A DNA stretch of 64,000 nucleotides from Microbacterium sp. 8M (GTDB taxonomy: Bacteria > Actinomycetota > Actinomycetes > Actinomycetales > Microbacteriaceae), in assembly GCF_902506375.1 (NCBI RefSeq), contig NZ_LR733284.1, positions 2,527,092 to 2,591,091 on the forward strand. Direction: 5' to 3'. Shown here piece by piece: positions 54,476 through 62,942 of the stretch. Made by a program: the position numbers and the translations under genes. The notes beneath the pieces were generated by a model. That model saw nothing but the letters and a program-made list of their open reading frames with translations. It was not told the origin of the DNA and did no database searches. Each line of letters starts with the position of its first letter. Position 1 is the first letter of the stretch.

Positions 54476-55885
54476 TCACACGAGCGCGACGTCGGGGTTG
54501 GGTTCGCGCAGGGCCGGGTCGTCGCCGGCCGCCCCGAGTTCGAGGGCGAACACGACCGGCATGCCTGCGGACGCGGGCGCCGGAATGCGGAGGGAACGCC
54601 CGTCGAGGACCGTGAACGGCACATCGGCGCCGTCCGCGAGCGCGCGGATCGACCGCACCTCGACACCAGGGGGGAGCTCCACCGGGAGCACCCCGGACAC
54701 CGGGATGCGGGTGACGACCGCGTGCACGACGCCGGCCCCGTGCGCGGGCTCAGCCGGGGTGTCGGAGGCGTCGGCCGGCTCGAGGGGTGCCGTGTAGAAA
54801 CCCCAGCCCGGGTACTCCCAGCCGTTCGCGGGGCCCGATGCGTGCACCGCCGCGGAGTTCACGTCCATCCAGGCGCCGACCTCGCGGGCGAGCTCGACCT
54901 CGGCGGGCACGAGCGAGCCGTCGCCGCGCGGACCGAAGTTCAGCAGCAGGTTGCCGCCGAGGCTCACGGTCTGCGCGAGCTGCTCGACGATCTGCGCCGG
55001 GCTCTTGCGGCCGCTGTCGGCCCACGCCGAGTCGTGGAAGCCCCAGGTGGCCTGCGTGATCGTCGCGCACGCCTCCCAGTCGTGCGCCGTCACGGACAGA
55101 TCCCACGGTGCGGGCAGACGCCGCTCGTATCCGCTCTCGTAGTCGCCCATGAGTGCGCCGTTGGAGTCGAAGTGGCGCGCCCCGAGGTCGTCCGCGCGGA
55201 GTCGGCTGTTCACGATCGCTCCCGGGATCCGCTCCTTGAGGATCCGCTCGATCTCGCACGTCCACCGGCCGTTCGCCTTCACGGATGCGTCCCACGTGCC
55301 GTCGAACCAGAATCCGCGCACCTGCGGGTACCGCTCTGCCAACTCGACGAGCTGGTCGGTGGCGAACTCGAGGTACCGGTCGAAGGCGGCGCGGTCGTCG
55401 TCCGTCTCGAGCGCGTACCGCCAGTCGGGGTGGTGCCAGTCGAGCACCGAGTAGTACAGGTGCACGGCGAGGCCCTCGGCCTGATACGCCTCGATGATCT
55501 CTCCCAGCACGTCGCGGCCCGAGGGCGTCGCCGCGACGGTGAAGTCGCTGTAGGCGCTCGGCCACAGGCAGAACCCGTCGTGGTGCTTGGTCGTGACCGT
55601 GACGTAGCGGGCGCCCATCGCCTTCGCGGTGCGCGCCCACTCGACCGGGTCGAAGCCCTCGAGCGTGAACTCGGCGGCGAGCGCGGCCCAGTCCTTGCGG
55701 CTGACGTGGGCCGAATGCATGAGGAACTCGGCGGCGAAATCGATCGTCCGCCCCTTCCAGGTGCCGGCCGGCAGGGCGTACAGCCCCCAGTGCACGAACT
55801 GGCCGAACCGGTCGGCGCGGAAGGCGCGCATGGCCGGGTCGTCGCGTCGGACCTGCGATCCGGCCCCGTAGCGCAGCGCGATCAC
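54476..55885 (-). CDS. Alpha-L-fucosidase, GH29 (subfamily A-like)
   Basis: A 469-residue fucosidase. Motifs are RFGQFVHWGLYALPAG, TTKHHDGFCLWPSAYSDF, LYYSVLDWHHPDW and the nucleophile Asp in VRGFWFDGTWD; the HWG and YSVLDWHHPDW patterns are those of the broad-specificity GH29-A branch. A C-terminal ~100-residue beta-sandwich follows. No signal peptide, so it is cytoplasmic. The start is the GTG at 55885, with AGAGGAGG upstream; it overlaps the DUF2264 stop by four bases, so the two are coupled. With the GH29-B enzyme (50855) the island covers two linkage classes. Confidence 0.92.
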   Translation of the reverse strand: MIALRYGAGSQVRRDDPAMRAFRADRFGQFVHWGLYALPAGTWKGRTIDFAAEFLMHSAHVSRKDWAALAAEFTLEGFDPVEWARTAKAMGARYVTVTTKHHDGFCLWPSAYSDFTVAATPSGRDVLGEIIEAYQAEGLAVHLYYSVLDWHHPDWRYALETDDDRAAFDRYLEFATDQLVELAERYPQVRGFWFDGTWDASVKANGRWTCEIERILKERIPGAIVNSRLRADDLGARHFDSNGALMGDYESGYERRLPAPWDLSVTAHDWEACATITQATWGFHDSAWADSGRKSPAQIVEQLAQTVSLGGNLLLNFGPRGDGSLVPAEVELAREVGAWMDVNSAAVHASGPANGWEYPGWGFYTAPLEPADASDTPAEPAHGAGVVHAVVTRIPVSGVLPVELPPGVEVRSIRALADGADVPFTVLDGRSLRIPAPASAGMPVVFALELGAAGDDPALREPNPDVALV

Positions 55886-57894
55886 AGAGCCTCCTCTCGT
55901 GGGCCGGTCAGCCCCGGGTGCCCGTCCCAGGGCACGAACGTGGCGAGGTCGAACTCCGATGTCGCGCCCGACGCCCACTCCAGATGCACCCGGGTGCCGT
56001 CGACGTGCGGCTGCACCCGGTCCCGCCACTTCTGCGGATCCACCTCTCCCCCGCGCTCCAGCACGTGCAGGGTGAGCACGACGGTGCGACTCACGCCGGT
56101 GTGTCCCTCCAGGGCGGGCGTCGCCGAGTGCGCTCCCATCGCGTTCGCGTCGCGATAGGCGAAGACGCGGGCGGCCGCCGGTCCGAGCCCCTGCTCGGCA
56201 GCGGCGATCGCGCTCCATCCGTGGAGGCCGACGATCGCGGCGACCAGGCCGTCGCGTCCGCGCACCCACGCCCCGTCCTCGAACACGCCGGTCTCGAGCT
56301 CGATGTCGTCGGCGATCGCCCAGCCGCCCTCCCGCATGGGCCAGGAACGATCCGTCTGCACGAGGTGCGCGCGCACCTCCGCGGGGCCCTCGCCTGCGGT
56401 GACGGTCGTCACCGCCGTGCCGGGAAGCGCGCGACGATGCAGCTGCGGCACATGCACGGATCCGGAGAGTCCGCCGTCGACGTGCGTGGCGCGCAGCGTG
56501 CTGCGCCGACTGGCGGTCCCTCCCTCATCGAGGAGCGCGAAATGCGAGTCGATCGCGTCGCGCCAGGCGGGCCCCGTGCCGGGCGCGGTGTGGGTCGAGT
56601 ACGCGAACTTCGCGTAGTGCGGGTCGTCCCGGTCCTCATCCTCGCCGACGGGCAGCGTGGCGTGATCCGAACCGTGATTCGCCATGCGCACGATCCCGTC
56701 CGCCGCAGCTCGGAGCACCCAGCCCACGGGTTCGATCGGGGCGGTGAACGGCCCGTGATCGGAGGGCTGGGCCTCCTCGACAGCGACCCACACGGGAGCG
56801 GTCGGAGGCTGCGCAAGCCCGAGGAATCCGATCCCCGCCAGGTACGGAGACCCGAATCCGCTGTAGTCCTGACACATCGGTTCGAACTCGGTGTACCACC
56901 CGAGTCTCAGGGGCCCGTCCACGCCGACCCCCTGGGCGACGAAGCGCGAGAGCACGCCCGAGGCGATCCTTCGCGTCTGTCCGGGCGTGAGCGCGCTCGC
57001 GCCCGACGCGTCCGCGCACCAGAATGCGGCGAGCGCGGCCGTGCGGTAGGTCAGCGAGCGGCCCTGGTGCAGGAGCGCGCCGTCGGCGGCGATCATGTGC
57101 GCCTGGGACGCGGTGAAGTCATGGAGGCGCTCGAGGTGGCGCTGCCCCTCCGGGGTGTGCACGGTGTCCGTCATGCGGTACCAGGCCCACAGGTAGGGGT
57201 GGATCGCCCAGGCGTTGTAGTAGTCGACGGCGTGCTCCGGCCCGTCCGTGTACCACCCGTCACCGAGGTACCAGCTCTCCACCCGCGCCACGTTGCGCTC
57301 CGCGTGCAGGCCGCGCACGTCTTCATCCACCGCGCGAAGGAAACCCTCCGCCATCGCCGGGAACAGCTGCCAGTTGTTCTGCCATACCTCGCAGCGGGCG
57401 TGATGGCGCAGCCAGTCGGCGATCTGGAGCTGCTCCGGCCGCGTCAGCCCCGCCCACAGCCGATCGCGGCTGACGTGCAGGGAGAACGCGATGTTCGCGG
57501 CCTCGACGATGGAGTTCGTGATCCCGGTCAACGGCAGCCGACAGCTCACGCCGCGTGGCCACTCCTCCGCCCCGCCTGGCCTCGTTCCGGCCAGCAGCGC
57601 TCGCGAGTAGTACTCCAAGTGCTGCTGAACGGCGGGATCACCGGCATCGGGCGCGCCCGCGATCCGCGGCGCGGCCAGCAGGAACGACCGGCCAACGGCC
57701 TCCATCCCCTCGCGCCGCACGCCGTCCCCGGTGATGCGACCTGGCAGCCGCGGCAGGGCGCCCTCCGGGCTGGCGTGGCGACGCACCTCGCTGAGCCAGC
57801 CGTCCGCCACCGCCTCCCATTGCGCCCTGCCCCAGCCCGTGGACGGGGAGAGGACCGGATCCATCGCGATCGTCGTCGAGACGTCTTCCTGCAC
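55882..57894 (-). CDS. DUF2264 family protein (probable glycan-degrading enzyme)
   Basis: A ~670-residue soluble protein of the DUF2264 family, which has an N-terminal alpha-helical toroid domain like those of polysaccharide lyases and unsaturated glucuronyl hydrolases and a C-terminal beta-sandwich. Visible family blocks: CEVWQNNWQLFPAMAEGFLR, ESWYLGDGWYTDGPEHAVDYYNAWAIH region, LLHQGRSLTYRTAALAAFW, and the EPMCQDYSGFGSPYLAGIGF region. Catalytic residues are not defined for the family; the frequent pairing with LplBC transporters points to plant or algal glycan use. The GTG at 57894 (GAGAGG upstream) is preferred over the GTG at 57930. No signal peptide. Confidence 0.8.
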   Translation of the reverse strand: MQEDVSTTIAMDPVLSPSTGWGRAQWEAVADGWLSEVRRHASPEGALPRLPGRITGDGVRREGMEAVGRSFLLAAPRIAGAPDAGDPAVQQHLEYYSRALLAGTRPGGAEEWPRGVSCRLPLTGITNSIVEAANIAFSLHVSRDRLWAGLTRPEQLQIADWLRHHARCEVWQNNWQLFPAMAEGFLRAVDEDVRGLHAERNVARVESWYLGDGWYTDGPEHAVDYYNAWAIHPYLWAWYRMTDTVHTPEGQRHLERLHDFTASQAHMIAADGALLHQGRSLTYRTAALAAFWCADASGASALTPGQTRRIASGVLSRFVAQGVGVDGPLRLGWYTEFEPMCQDYSGFGSPYLAGIGFLGLAQPPTAPVWVAVEEAQPSDHGPFTAPIEPVGWVLRAAADGIVRMANHGSDHATLPVGEDEDRDDPHYAKFAYSTHTAPGTGPAWRDAIDSHFALLDEGGTASRRSTLRATHVDGGLSGSVHVPQLHRRALPGTAVTTVTAGEGPAEVRAHLVQTDRSWPMREGGWAIADDIELETGVFEDGAWVRGRDGLVAAIVGLHGWSAIAAAEQGLGPAAARVFAYRDANAMGAHSATPALEGHTGVSRTVVLTLHVLERGGEVDPQKWRDRVQPHVDGTRVHLEWASGATSEFDLATFVPWDGHPGLTGPREEAL

Positions 57895-57942
57895 GGTTCC
57901 CTCTCCCCCGTGGTCCTCTCCCGCGTTCACGGATCCTGCGTC

Positions 57943-59604
57943 TCAGGCGCTCGGGGACGGGCTGGCCGTCGCGCCGCTGAGAGCCTTCTGGTATTCGGCG
58001 CGGATGGTGTCTCCGCCCGCGCTCTTCCAGTTGGCGATCGCGCTCTTCACGTCGTCGAGTGAGCCGCGCCCGGCGATGAAGTTGGTGACGGCATCGGTCA
58101 CGGGCTTCATGATCGTGAGGCCCTGCTTCGCCTGCGTCGGGCTGAAGAGCCCCTGCGTCGGATCCGCGACGCCGATCGGGACGAGCTTGGTGTACGCGTC
58201 GTGCAACACCTTGATGGCGTCCGGGAACTGCGGCGAATACAGCGTGTTGGGCCCTGCGGCCAGGTATCTCCAGGGCACAGCCGTGTCCAGGGCCGCGGCC
58301 GGAGTCGGGATCGGGTTGCCCTTGTCATCGCGGGTGTAGTCCGCGCCCTCGGCGCCGTAGTTCATCAGGAGATACTCCTCGCTGCCGAAGGGGGCGGCGA
58401 GGAAGTTCGCGACCTGCAGCACGAGTTTGATGTGGTCGGCGCTGCCCTTCTTGACCATCGTCCATGCGAAGTCGATGTTGTCGAGCCAGACCATCGCCTT
58501 GCCGCCCTTGGCGCTGAACGGCAGGAACGGCGCGACCTTGTTGGCGGGGTTCGCGGCAGGCACCGTCTGCTGGTAGCCGCCGGGCTTGCCGAAGGCGGGC
58601 AGCCCGTCGTAGATCTGCGCCACCTGGCCCGAGATGAAGGCATTCGACATCTGCGACTTGGTCCAGCCCTCGCTGCCGGGGGCGTAGCAGCCGGCGGCGT
58701 AGAGCTTCTGCACGAAGCTGATCGACTCGAGGTACTCGGCCGTCTCGATGTCCTTGATGAGCTTGCCGTTCTTCATCGTCCAGTTGTACGGCACGTGGAA
58801 GATGTGGTGGAACGGCAGCAGTCCGAACTTCGTGCTGCCCAGAGCCCAGCGGCTGCCTCCGGTGAGCTGCTTGGCGAGGGCGAGGTAGTCGTCCGCGTTC
58901 TTGATCGTCGAGGTGTCGGTGACGCCGGCCTCTTCGAAGAACGTCTGGTTGATGAACCCGGATCCGCCGGTCATCGCGCGAGGGATCGGGATCCCATAGA
59001 GCTTGCCGTTCTGCACCGTCGGCTTCCAGAACGCCTGCGGGATGTTCGCGAGGTTGGGGTAATCCCTGACCTTGTCGCCCGCGAGGAACGGGGTGAGGTC
59101 CTCGCAGGACGACTGGAGGAAGCCGATGATGTCGGGGATGGCCGTGCCGTCGTTGAGCATGAGGTCGGGCAGGTCGCCGCCCGCGATCACGGTGTTCAGC
59201 TTGGTGTCGTAGTCGTCGCTGGACACGGCGGTGATGTCCACGGTGCCACCGAGGCGCTTGAAGATCGCCTGGGTCGCGGGATTGCTGTCGGCGGCGGTAG
59301 GCGGCGGACCGAAGATGTTCGTGATCGCGGTGACCTTCTTCCCCTTCATGAAGGCAGAGGGGACGGAGCGGAACGGCTTGGCGGGGTAGTTGAAGAAGGC
59401 GGCGGGGACGCCCTCCGCGGTACCGGCGAGGTCCGGGGTCACGCCCTTGAGGGGGATGTACTTCGGCAGCACCGAGCTCGACGCCGCCGATGCCGTCAGC
59501 TTGGTCTGCGTGCCGCAGCCGGCCAGGCTGCCGGAGGCCACGACGGCCAGCGCACTGAGGGCGGCGTAGGACAGGAAGGTCCGCCGGTTCGTCTCAAGAG
59601 CCAC
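57943..59604 (-). CDS. ABC transporter solute-binding lipoprotein (LplA-like)
   Basis: A 553-residue substrate-binding protein. The signal carries NRRTFLS (twin-arginine-like) and the lipobox LAGC, then a Ser/Ala linker. The chain has the two-lobed family pattern (DLPDLMLNDGTAIPDIIGF; NGKLYGIPIPRAM; QIYDGLPAFGKPGGYQQ). Size and permease type place it with LplA-type binding proteins for large oligosaccharides. The GTG start has AGGAG upstream. It follows the permeases and precedes DUF2264. Confidence 0.9.
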   Translation of the reverse strand: MALETNRRTFLSYAALSALAVVASGSLAGCGTQTKLTASAASSSVLPKYIPLKGVTPDLAGTAEGVPAAFFNYPAKPFRSVPSAFMKGKKVTAITNIFGPPPTAADSNPATQAIFKRLGGTVDITAVSSDDYDTKLNTVIAGGDLPDLMLNDGTAIPDIIGFLQSSCEDLTPFLAGDKVRDYPNLANIPQAFWKPTVQNGKLYGIPIPRAMTGGSGFINQTFFEEAGVTDTSTIKNADDYLALAKQLTGGSRWALGSTKFGLLPFHHIFHVPYNWTMKNGKLIKDIETAEYLESISFVQKLYAAGCYAPGSEGWTKSQMSNAFISGQVAQIYDGLPAFGKPGGYQQTVPAANPANKVAPFLPFSAKGGKAMVWLDNIDFAWTMVKKGSADHIKLVLQVANFLAAPFGSEEYLLMNYGAEGADYTRDDKGNPIPTPAAALDTAVPWRYLAAGPNTLYSPQFPDAIKVLHDAYTKLVPIGVADPTQGLFSPTQAKQGLTIMKPVTDAVTNFIAGRGSLDDVKSAIANWKSAGGDTIRAEYQKALSGATASPSPSA

Positions 59605-59657
59605 GGTGGGCTCCTTTCTGTGGGGTGGAGGGGTGGTTCGATCTGGTGGTGCGGGCC

Positions 59658-60608
59658 TCAGCCCTTTACGGCGCCGGTGAGGACGCCCTTGGTGAAGTAC
59701 TTCTGCAGGAACGGGTAGACGAGGAGGATCGGAACGACGCTGATCACGACGACAGCCATTTGGATCGCCTGCGACGGTGCCGCGATCTCGCCGACAGAGG
59801 CCGTGTCCAGCGGGGATCCCAGCAGCACGTACTGGCGCAGGATCATCGAAAGCGGCCACTGGTCGGCTTTGAGGTACAGCATCGCGTTGAAGAACGCGTT
59901 CCAGTAGGCGACGGCGTAGAACAGGCCGACCACGGCCAGCACGCCCTTCGAGAGCGGGAGCACGATCTTCACGAGGATCCGGAAGTCGCCGGCGCCGTCG
60001 ATCCGCGCGGCCTCGAAAAGCTCCTGCGGCAGGCCCATGAAGAACGAGCGGACGACGACGAGGTTGAACGCCGATACCAGCACGGGCAGCACGAGCGCCG
60101 CATAGCTGCCGATCAGGCCCAGCTGCTTGACCATGAGGAAGCTCGGGATGATGCCGGGCGTGAACAGCATCGTGAACAACGCGGTGAGCAGGATGAACTT
60201 GCCGAAGGCGAGGTCTCGGCGGGACAGTCCGTACGCCATTCCCACCGTCGCGGCGAGGGAGCACAGCGTGCCGATGACGGTGATGAGGATCGAACGCACC
60301 AGCGCAGCGGTGACCACCCCGCCGGCGAAGATCGTCTCGTACGCGGCGAAGGTGGGGTGCAGGGGGAACAGGACCAGGCCGTTCGCGTTGGCGATGTCGG
60401 TGCTGTCGGACAAGCTCGTGGAGAGCACGGTGAGGAACGGATAGATCGTCACGATGCAGATGATCGTGATCGCGATCGCCTTGCCGGCGCGGCCGAGCAC
60501 CGTGGGCTTCTCCATCCATGCCGGTCGGAGAGACTCGGCCCGGCGCGCCTGCCGCCTGTCCTTGGGGGTGACGAGCGCCCGCGTCGTCAGCTGCAGATCA
60601 CTTGCCAC
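59658..60608 (-). CDS. Oligosaccharide ABC transporter permease (LplC/YtcP-like)
   Basis: A permease of ~316 residues with six membrane helices; EAA loop ELFEAARIDGAGDFRILVKI. The C-terminal FLQKYFTKGVLTGAVKG is the signature of the LplC/YtcP branch. The start is uncertain: GTG 60608 (VASDLQL) is eleven bases after AGGAAGG, while GTG 60620 adjoins it. Either overlaps the end of the lplB-like gene, indicating coupled translation. Confidence 0.9.
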   Translation of the reverse strand: MASDLQLTTRALVTPKDRRQARRAESLRPAWMEKPTVLGRAGKAIAITIICIVTIYPFLTVLSTSLSDSTDIANANGLVLFPLHPTFAAYETIFAGGVVTAALVRSILITVIGTLCSLAATVGMAYGLSRRDLAFGKFILLTALFTMLFTPGIIPSFLMVKQLGLIGSYAALVLPVLVSAFNLVVVRSFFMGLPQELFEAARIDGAGDFRILVKIVLPLSKGVLAVVGLFYAVAYWNAFFNAMLYLKADQWPLSMILRQYVLLGSPLDTASVGEIAAPSQAIQMAVVVISVVPILLVYPFLQKYFTKGVLTGAVKG

Positions 60609-61641
60609 TGGAGTACACACCTTCCTGGCCGAACAGATGAGCGACCTTGTTGGCGCCGAGCACGAGTGCGAGCCCGACGACGCCCTTCACCAGCCCGACG
60701 GCGGCGGCGGGACCCCACTGCCCGTTCTGGATGCCGTTGTAATAGACCCAGGTGTCGAGCACTTCGCCCGCACCGGCGCCGACGTTGTCGCGCTGCAGCA
60801 CGATCTGCTCGAATCCCACGGAGAGGATGCTGCCGAGGTTCAGGATGAGCAGCAGGATGATCACGGGCATGATCCCGGGAATCGTGATCGTGCGCATGCG
60901 CTGCCATGGGCCGGCTCCGTCGACCGCCGCAGCCTCGTACAGCTCCTGATCGATGTTCATCAGTGCCGCGAGGAAGATGATCGTGCCCCATCCCGCGTCC
61001 TTCCAGGCCGACTGGATCGAAACCAGGAAGGGGAAGAACCACGGGGTCGTCATCGCCTGGAACGGCTTCATCCCGAGTGCTTCCATGAGATGCGGCACGA
61101 CGCCGGTGGCGCCGAGCACCTGGCCGAAGATCGAGACGATGATGACCCAGCCCAGGAAGTGCGGAAGGTAGACGACACTCTGCACGAACTTGCGGATCCG
61201 TCCCGACATGATGCTGTTCAGCAGCAGCGCGAGGATGATCGGGACCGGGAAGAAGAGCACGAGCTGGAGGCCGGTGATCACGAGGGTGTTGCGCAGCGCC
61301 TGCCAGAACGTCGGATCCCCGAAGATCTTCACGAAGTTGTCGAGCCCGATCCACACGCTGTCGATGAAGCCGAGGTAGGGCTGGTAGTCCTCGAACGCGA
61401 CGATGTTGCCCGGCAGCGGCAGCCAGTGGAAGATCACGAAGTAGAGGAAGCCCGGCGCGATCAGCAGCAGCATCACGCGGTCGCGCTTGATGCGCGCCCA
61501 CAGCGTGCGCTTGCGATGCGCGGGGACGCCGTCGACGGCGGGAGTCCGGCCACGGGTCTTCGCTGCGCGCCGGGGCTTCGCCCCCGCGTCCTCCGCGGGA
61601 GTCGTCGTGCTCTGCACGAGCGGCTCGCTGTAAGTGCTCAT
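60598..61641 (-). CDS. Oligosaccharide ABC transporter permease (LplB/YteP-like)
   Basis: A 347-residue permease with a ~55-residue basic N-terminal tail, six helices and the EAA loop ELYEAAAVDGAGPWQRMRTI. GFLYFVIFHWLPLPGNIVAFEDY marks the LplB/YteP branch. It is the first gene of the operon lplB-lplC-SBP-DUF2264-GH29. Upstream lie a strong promoter and a LacI-type operator. No ATPase gene is linked. Confidence 0.9.
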   Translation of the reverse strand: MSTYSEPLVQSTTTPAEDAGAKPRRAAKTRGRTPAVDGVPAHRKRTLWARIKRDRVMLLLIAPGFLYFVIFHWLPLPGNIVAFEDYQPYLGFIDSVWIGLDNFVKIFGDPTFWQALRNTLVITGLQLVLFFPVPIILALLLNSIMSGRIRKFVQSVVYLPHFLGWVIIVSIFGQVLGATGVVPHLMEALGMKPFQAMTTPWFFPFLVSIQSAWKDAGWGTIIFLAALMNIDQELYEAAAVDGAGPWQRMRTITIPGIMPVIILLLILNLGSILSVGFEQIVLQRDNVGAGAGEVLDTWVYYNGIQNGQWGPAAAVGLVKGVVGLALVLGANKVAHLFGQEGVYSSGK

Positions 61642-61690
61642 CTTCGACCTCGACCTGCGACGGGAAACATCTTCGTTCTTCGCAAGAGCT

Positions 61691-61704
61691 AGAAAGCGCT
61701 TGCT
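61691..61704. promoter_or_regulatory. LacI-family operator downstream of the lplB promoter
   Basis: AGAAAGC-GCTTGCT: a palindrome with central CG and AAGCGCTT core, one mismatch in seven half-site positions, the form typical of LacI-family operators. It sits directly past the predicted transcription start (near 61706, minus strand), an ideal place for repression. The LacI gene at 62943 is the likely ligand-responsive repressor. Confidence 0.65.
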
Positions 61705-61712
61705 GTGCTGCG

Positions 61713-61741
61713 AACGTACCCGACGGATCCAGCGGTGTCAA
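61713..61741 (-). promoter_or_regulatory. lplB operon promoter, TTGACA-17-TACGTT
   Basis: On the minus strand a consensus -35 TTGACA (61736-61741) and -10 TACGTT (61713-61718) are spaced by 17 bases; it is the best sigma-70-type promoter in the window. The predicted start is near 61706. Confidence 0.75.
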
Positions 61742-61810
61742 CGGCCAGGCTCGATTTGCCGAGAATCCTTGGTTTTAAGCGGGACAACAGCTCAAGCGTC
61801 AGCGCAACGC

Positions 61811-61840
61811 TGGACGAACCTGACAGTATGCGCTTACTAT
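61811..61840 (+). promoter_or_regulatory. Promoter of the hydroxyacid dehydrogenase gene
   Basis: TGGACG (61811-61816), 18-base spacer, TACTAT (61835-61840). An AGCGT-N7-ACGCT inverted repeat (61795-61811) abuts the -35 element. Confidence 0.45.
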
Positions 61841-61866
61841 TTGGTTCGCAGAACGAAAGGACCTTC

Positions 61867-62889
61867 GTGGATCACAACGCCCCGTCCTCCCGCCCCTCCG
61901 CCGTGGTCGTCATGACGGAGGAGTCCTTCCGGGAGGTCTTCTCCGCCGACGCGCTCGCCCGACTGCAGAGCGCCGTCGAGATCGTGGGGCCGTTGCCGAT
62001 CACCGGGTTCGCCACGCCGGCGAGCAGGGATGCCCTGCGCTGTGCGCGCATCATGCTGACGGGCTGGGGGGCGCCGCGCATCGATGCCGCCGTGCTCGAC
62101 CTGGCGCCGCAGCTGGAGGCGGTCGTGCACACCGCGGGCACGGTCAAGACCTTCCTCGACGCGGAGGCCTTCCGCCGCGGCATCCGGGTGAGCACCGCCG
62201 CGGCGGCCAACGCGACCCCGGTAGCGGAGTTCACGTTCGCCGCGATCGTCTTCGGCCTCAAGCGCGCAAGTCGCTTCGCTCATCAGCTGCGCACGACGCG
62301 GCGACGACGTTCGGTGGCCGGCGTTCCGCCTCTCGGGACCAACGGCGTGACGATCGGCATCCTCGGCGCCTCGCGCGTGGGCCGGGAGGTGATCCGTCTG
62401 GTGTCCCGCCTGCAGGCGCGCATCCTCGTCTGCGACCCCTACCTGACGGCCGAAGGCGCCGAGCGTCTCGGCGTCGAAGTCGTCAGCCTGGACGAGATGT
62501 GCCGGCAGTGCGATGTGCTGACGCTGCATGCCCCGAGCACGCCCGCCACCCGGCACATCATCGGCGCGCCGGAACTGGCCCTGTTGCACGACGGCGCACT
62601 CGTCGTGAACACCGCCCGCGGCGCCCTCATCGACACCGACGCACTCACCGCGGAGCTCCTCTCCGGACGCCTGGACGCGTACCTGGACGTGACCGAACCC
62701 GAACCGCTCCCCCACGACTCTCCCTTGTACACGCTGCCGAACGTGGTGCTGACGCCGCACATCGCCGGAGCACTGGGCAATGAGATACACCGGCTGGGCG
62801 ACTCCGCCGTACGGGAGGTGGAACAGTACCTTGGTCGTGGGGTCCTCGCCCACGAGCTCCGCGCCGAGGAGCTCGCGTACACGGCATGA
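61867..62889 (+). CDS. D-isomer-specific 2-hydroxyacid dehydrogenase
   Basis: A ~340-residue NAD(P)-dependent reductase. The Rossmann loop is GILGASRVGREVI; the catalytic triad is Arg in VNTARGALIDTDAL, Glu in DVTEPEPLP, and His in LTPHIAG. The GTG at 61867 is chosen because GAAAGGA lies five bases upstream and the promoter at 61811-61840 would leave out earlier in-frame ATGs. It is divergent from lplB and precedes lacI, so it probably belongs to the sugar-catabolic island, perhaps handling a hydroxyacid or keto-acid intermediate; the substrate is unknown. Confidence 0.87.
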   Translation: MDHNAPSSRPSAVVVMTEESFREVFSADALARLQSAVEIVGPLPITGFATPASRDALRCARIMLTGWGAPRIDAAVLDLAPQLEAVVHTAGTVKTFLDAEAFRRGIRVSTAAAANATPVAEFTFAAIVFGLKRASRFAHQLRTTRRRRSVAGVPPLGTNGVTIGILGASRVGREVIRLVSRLQARILVCDPYLTAEGAERLGVEVVSLDEMCRQCDVLTLHAPSTPATRHIIGAPELALLHDGALVVNTARGALIDTDALTAELLSGRLDAYLDVTEPEPLPHDSPLYTLPNVVLTPHIAGALGNEIHRLGDSAVREVEQYLGRGVLAHELRAEELAYTA

Positions 62890-62942
62890 TCGGCTGAGAG
62901 CGCGATGCGAGCGGATCACTCGGTCCACGAACGGAGGTTGGG

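Noticed and set aside
53804..58062. Two overlapping long plus-strand frames opposite the GH29-A and DUF2264 genes
   Set aside because: Composition is Arg/His/Val-rich shadow sequence; the minus-strand proteins have clear family motifs.
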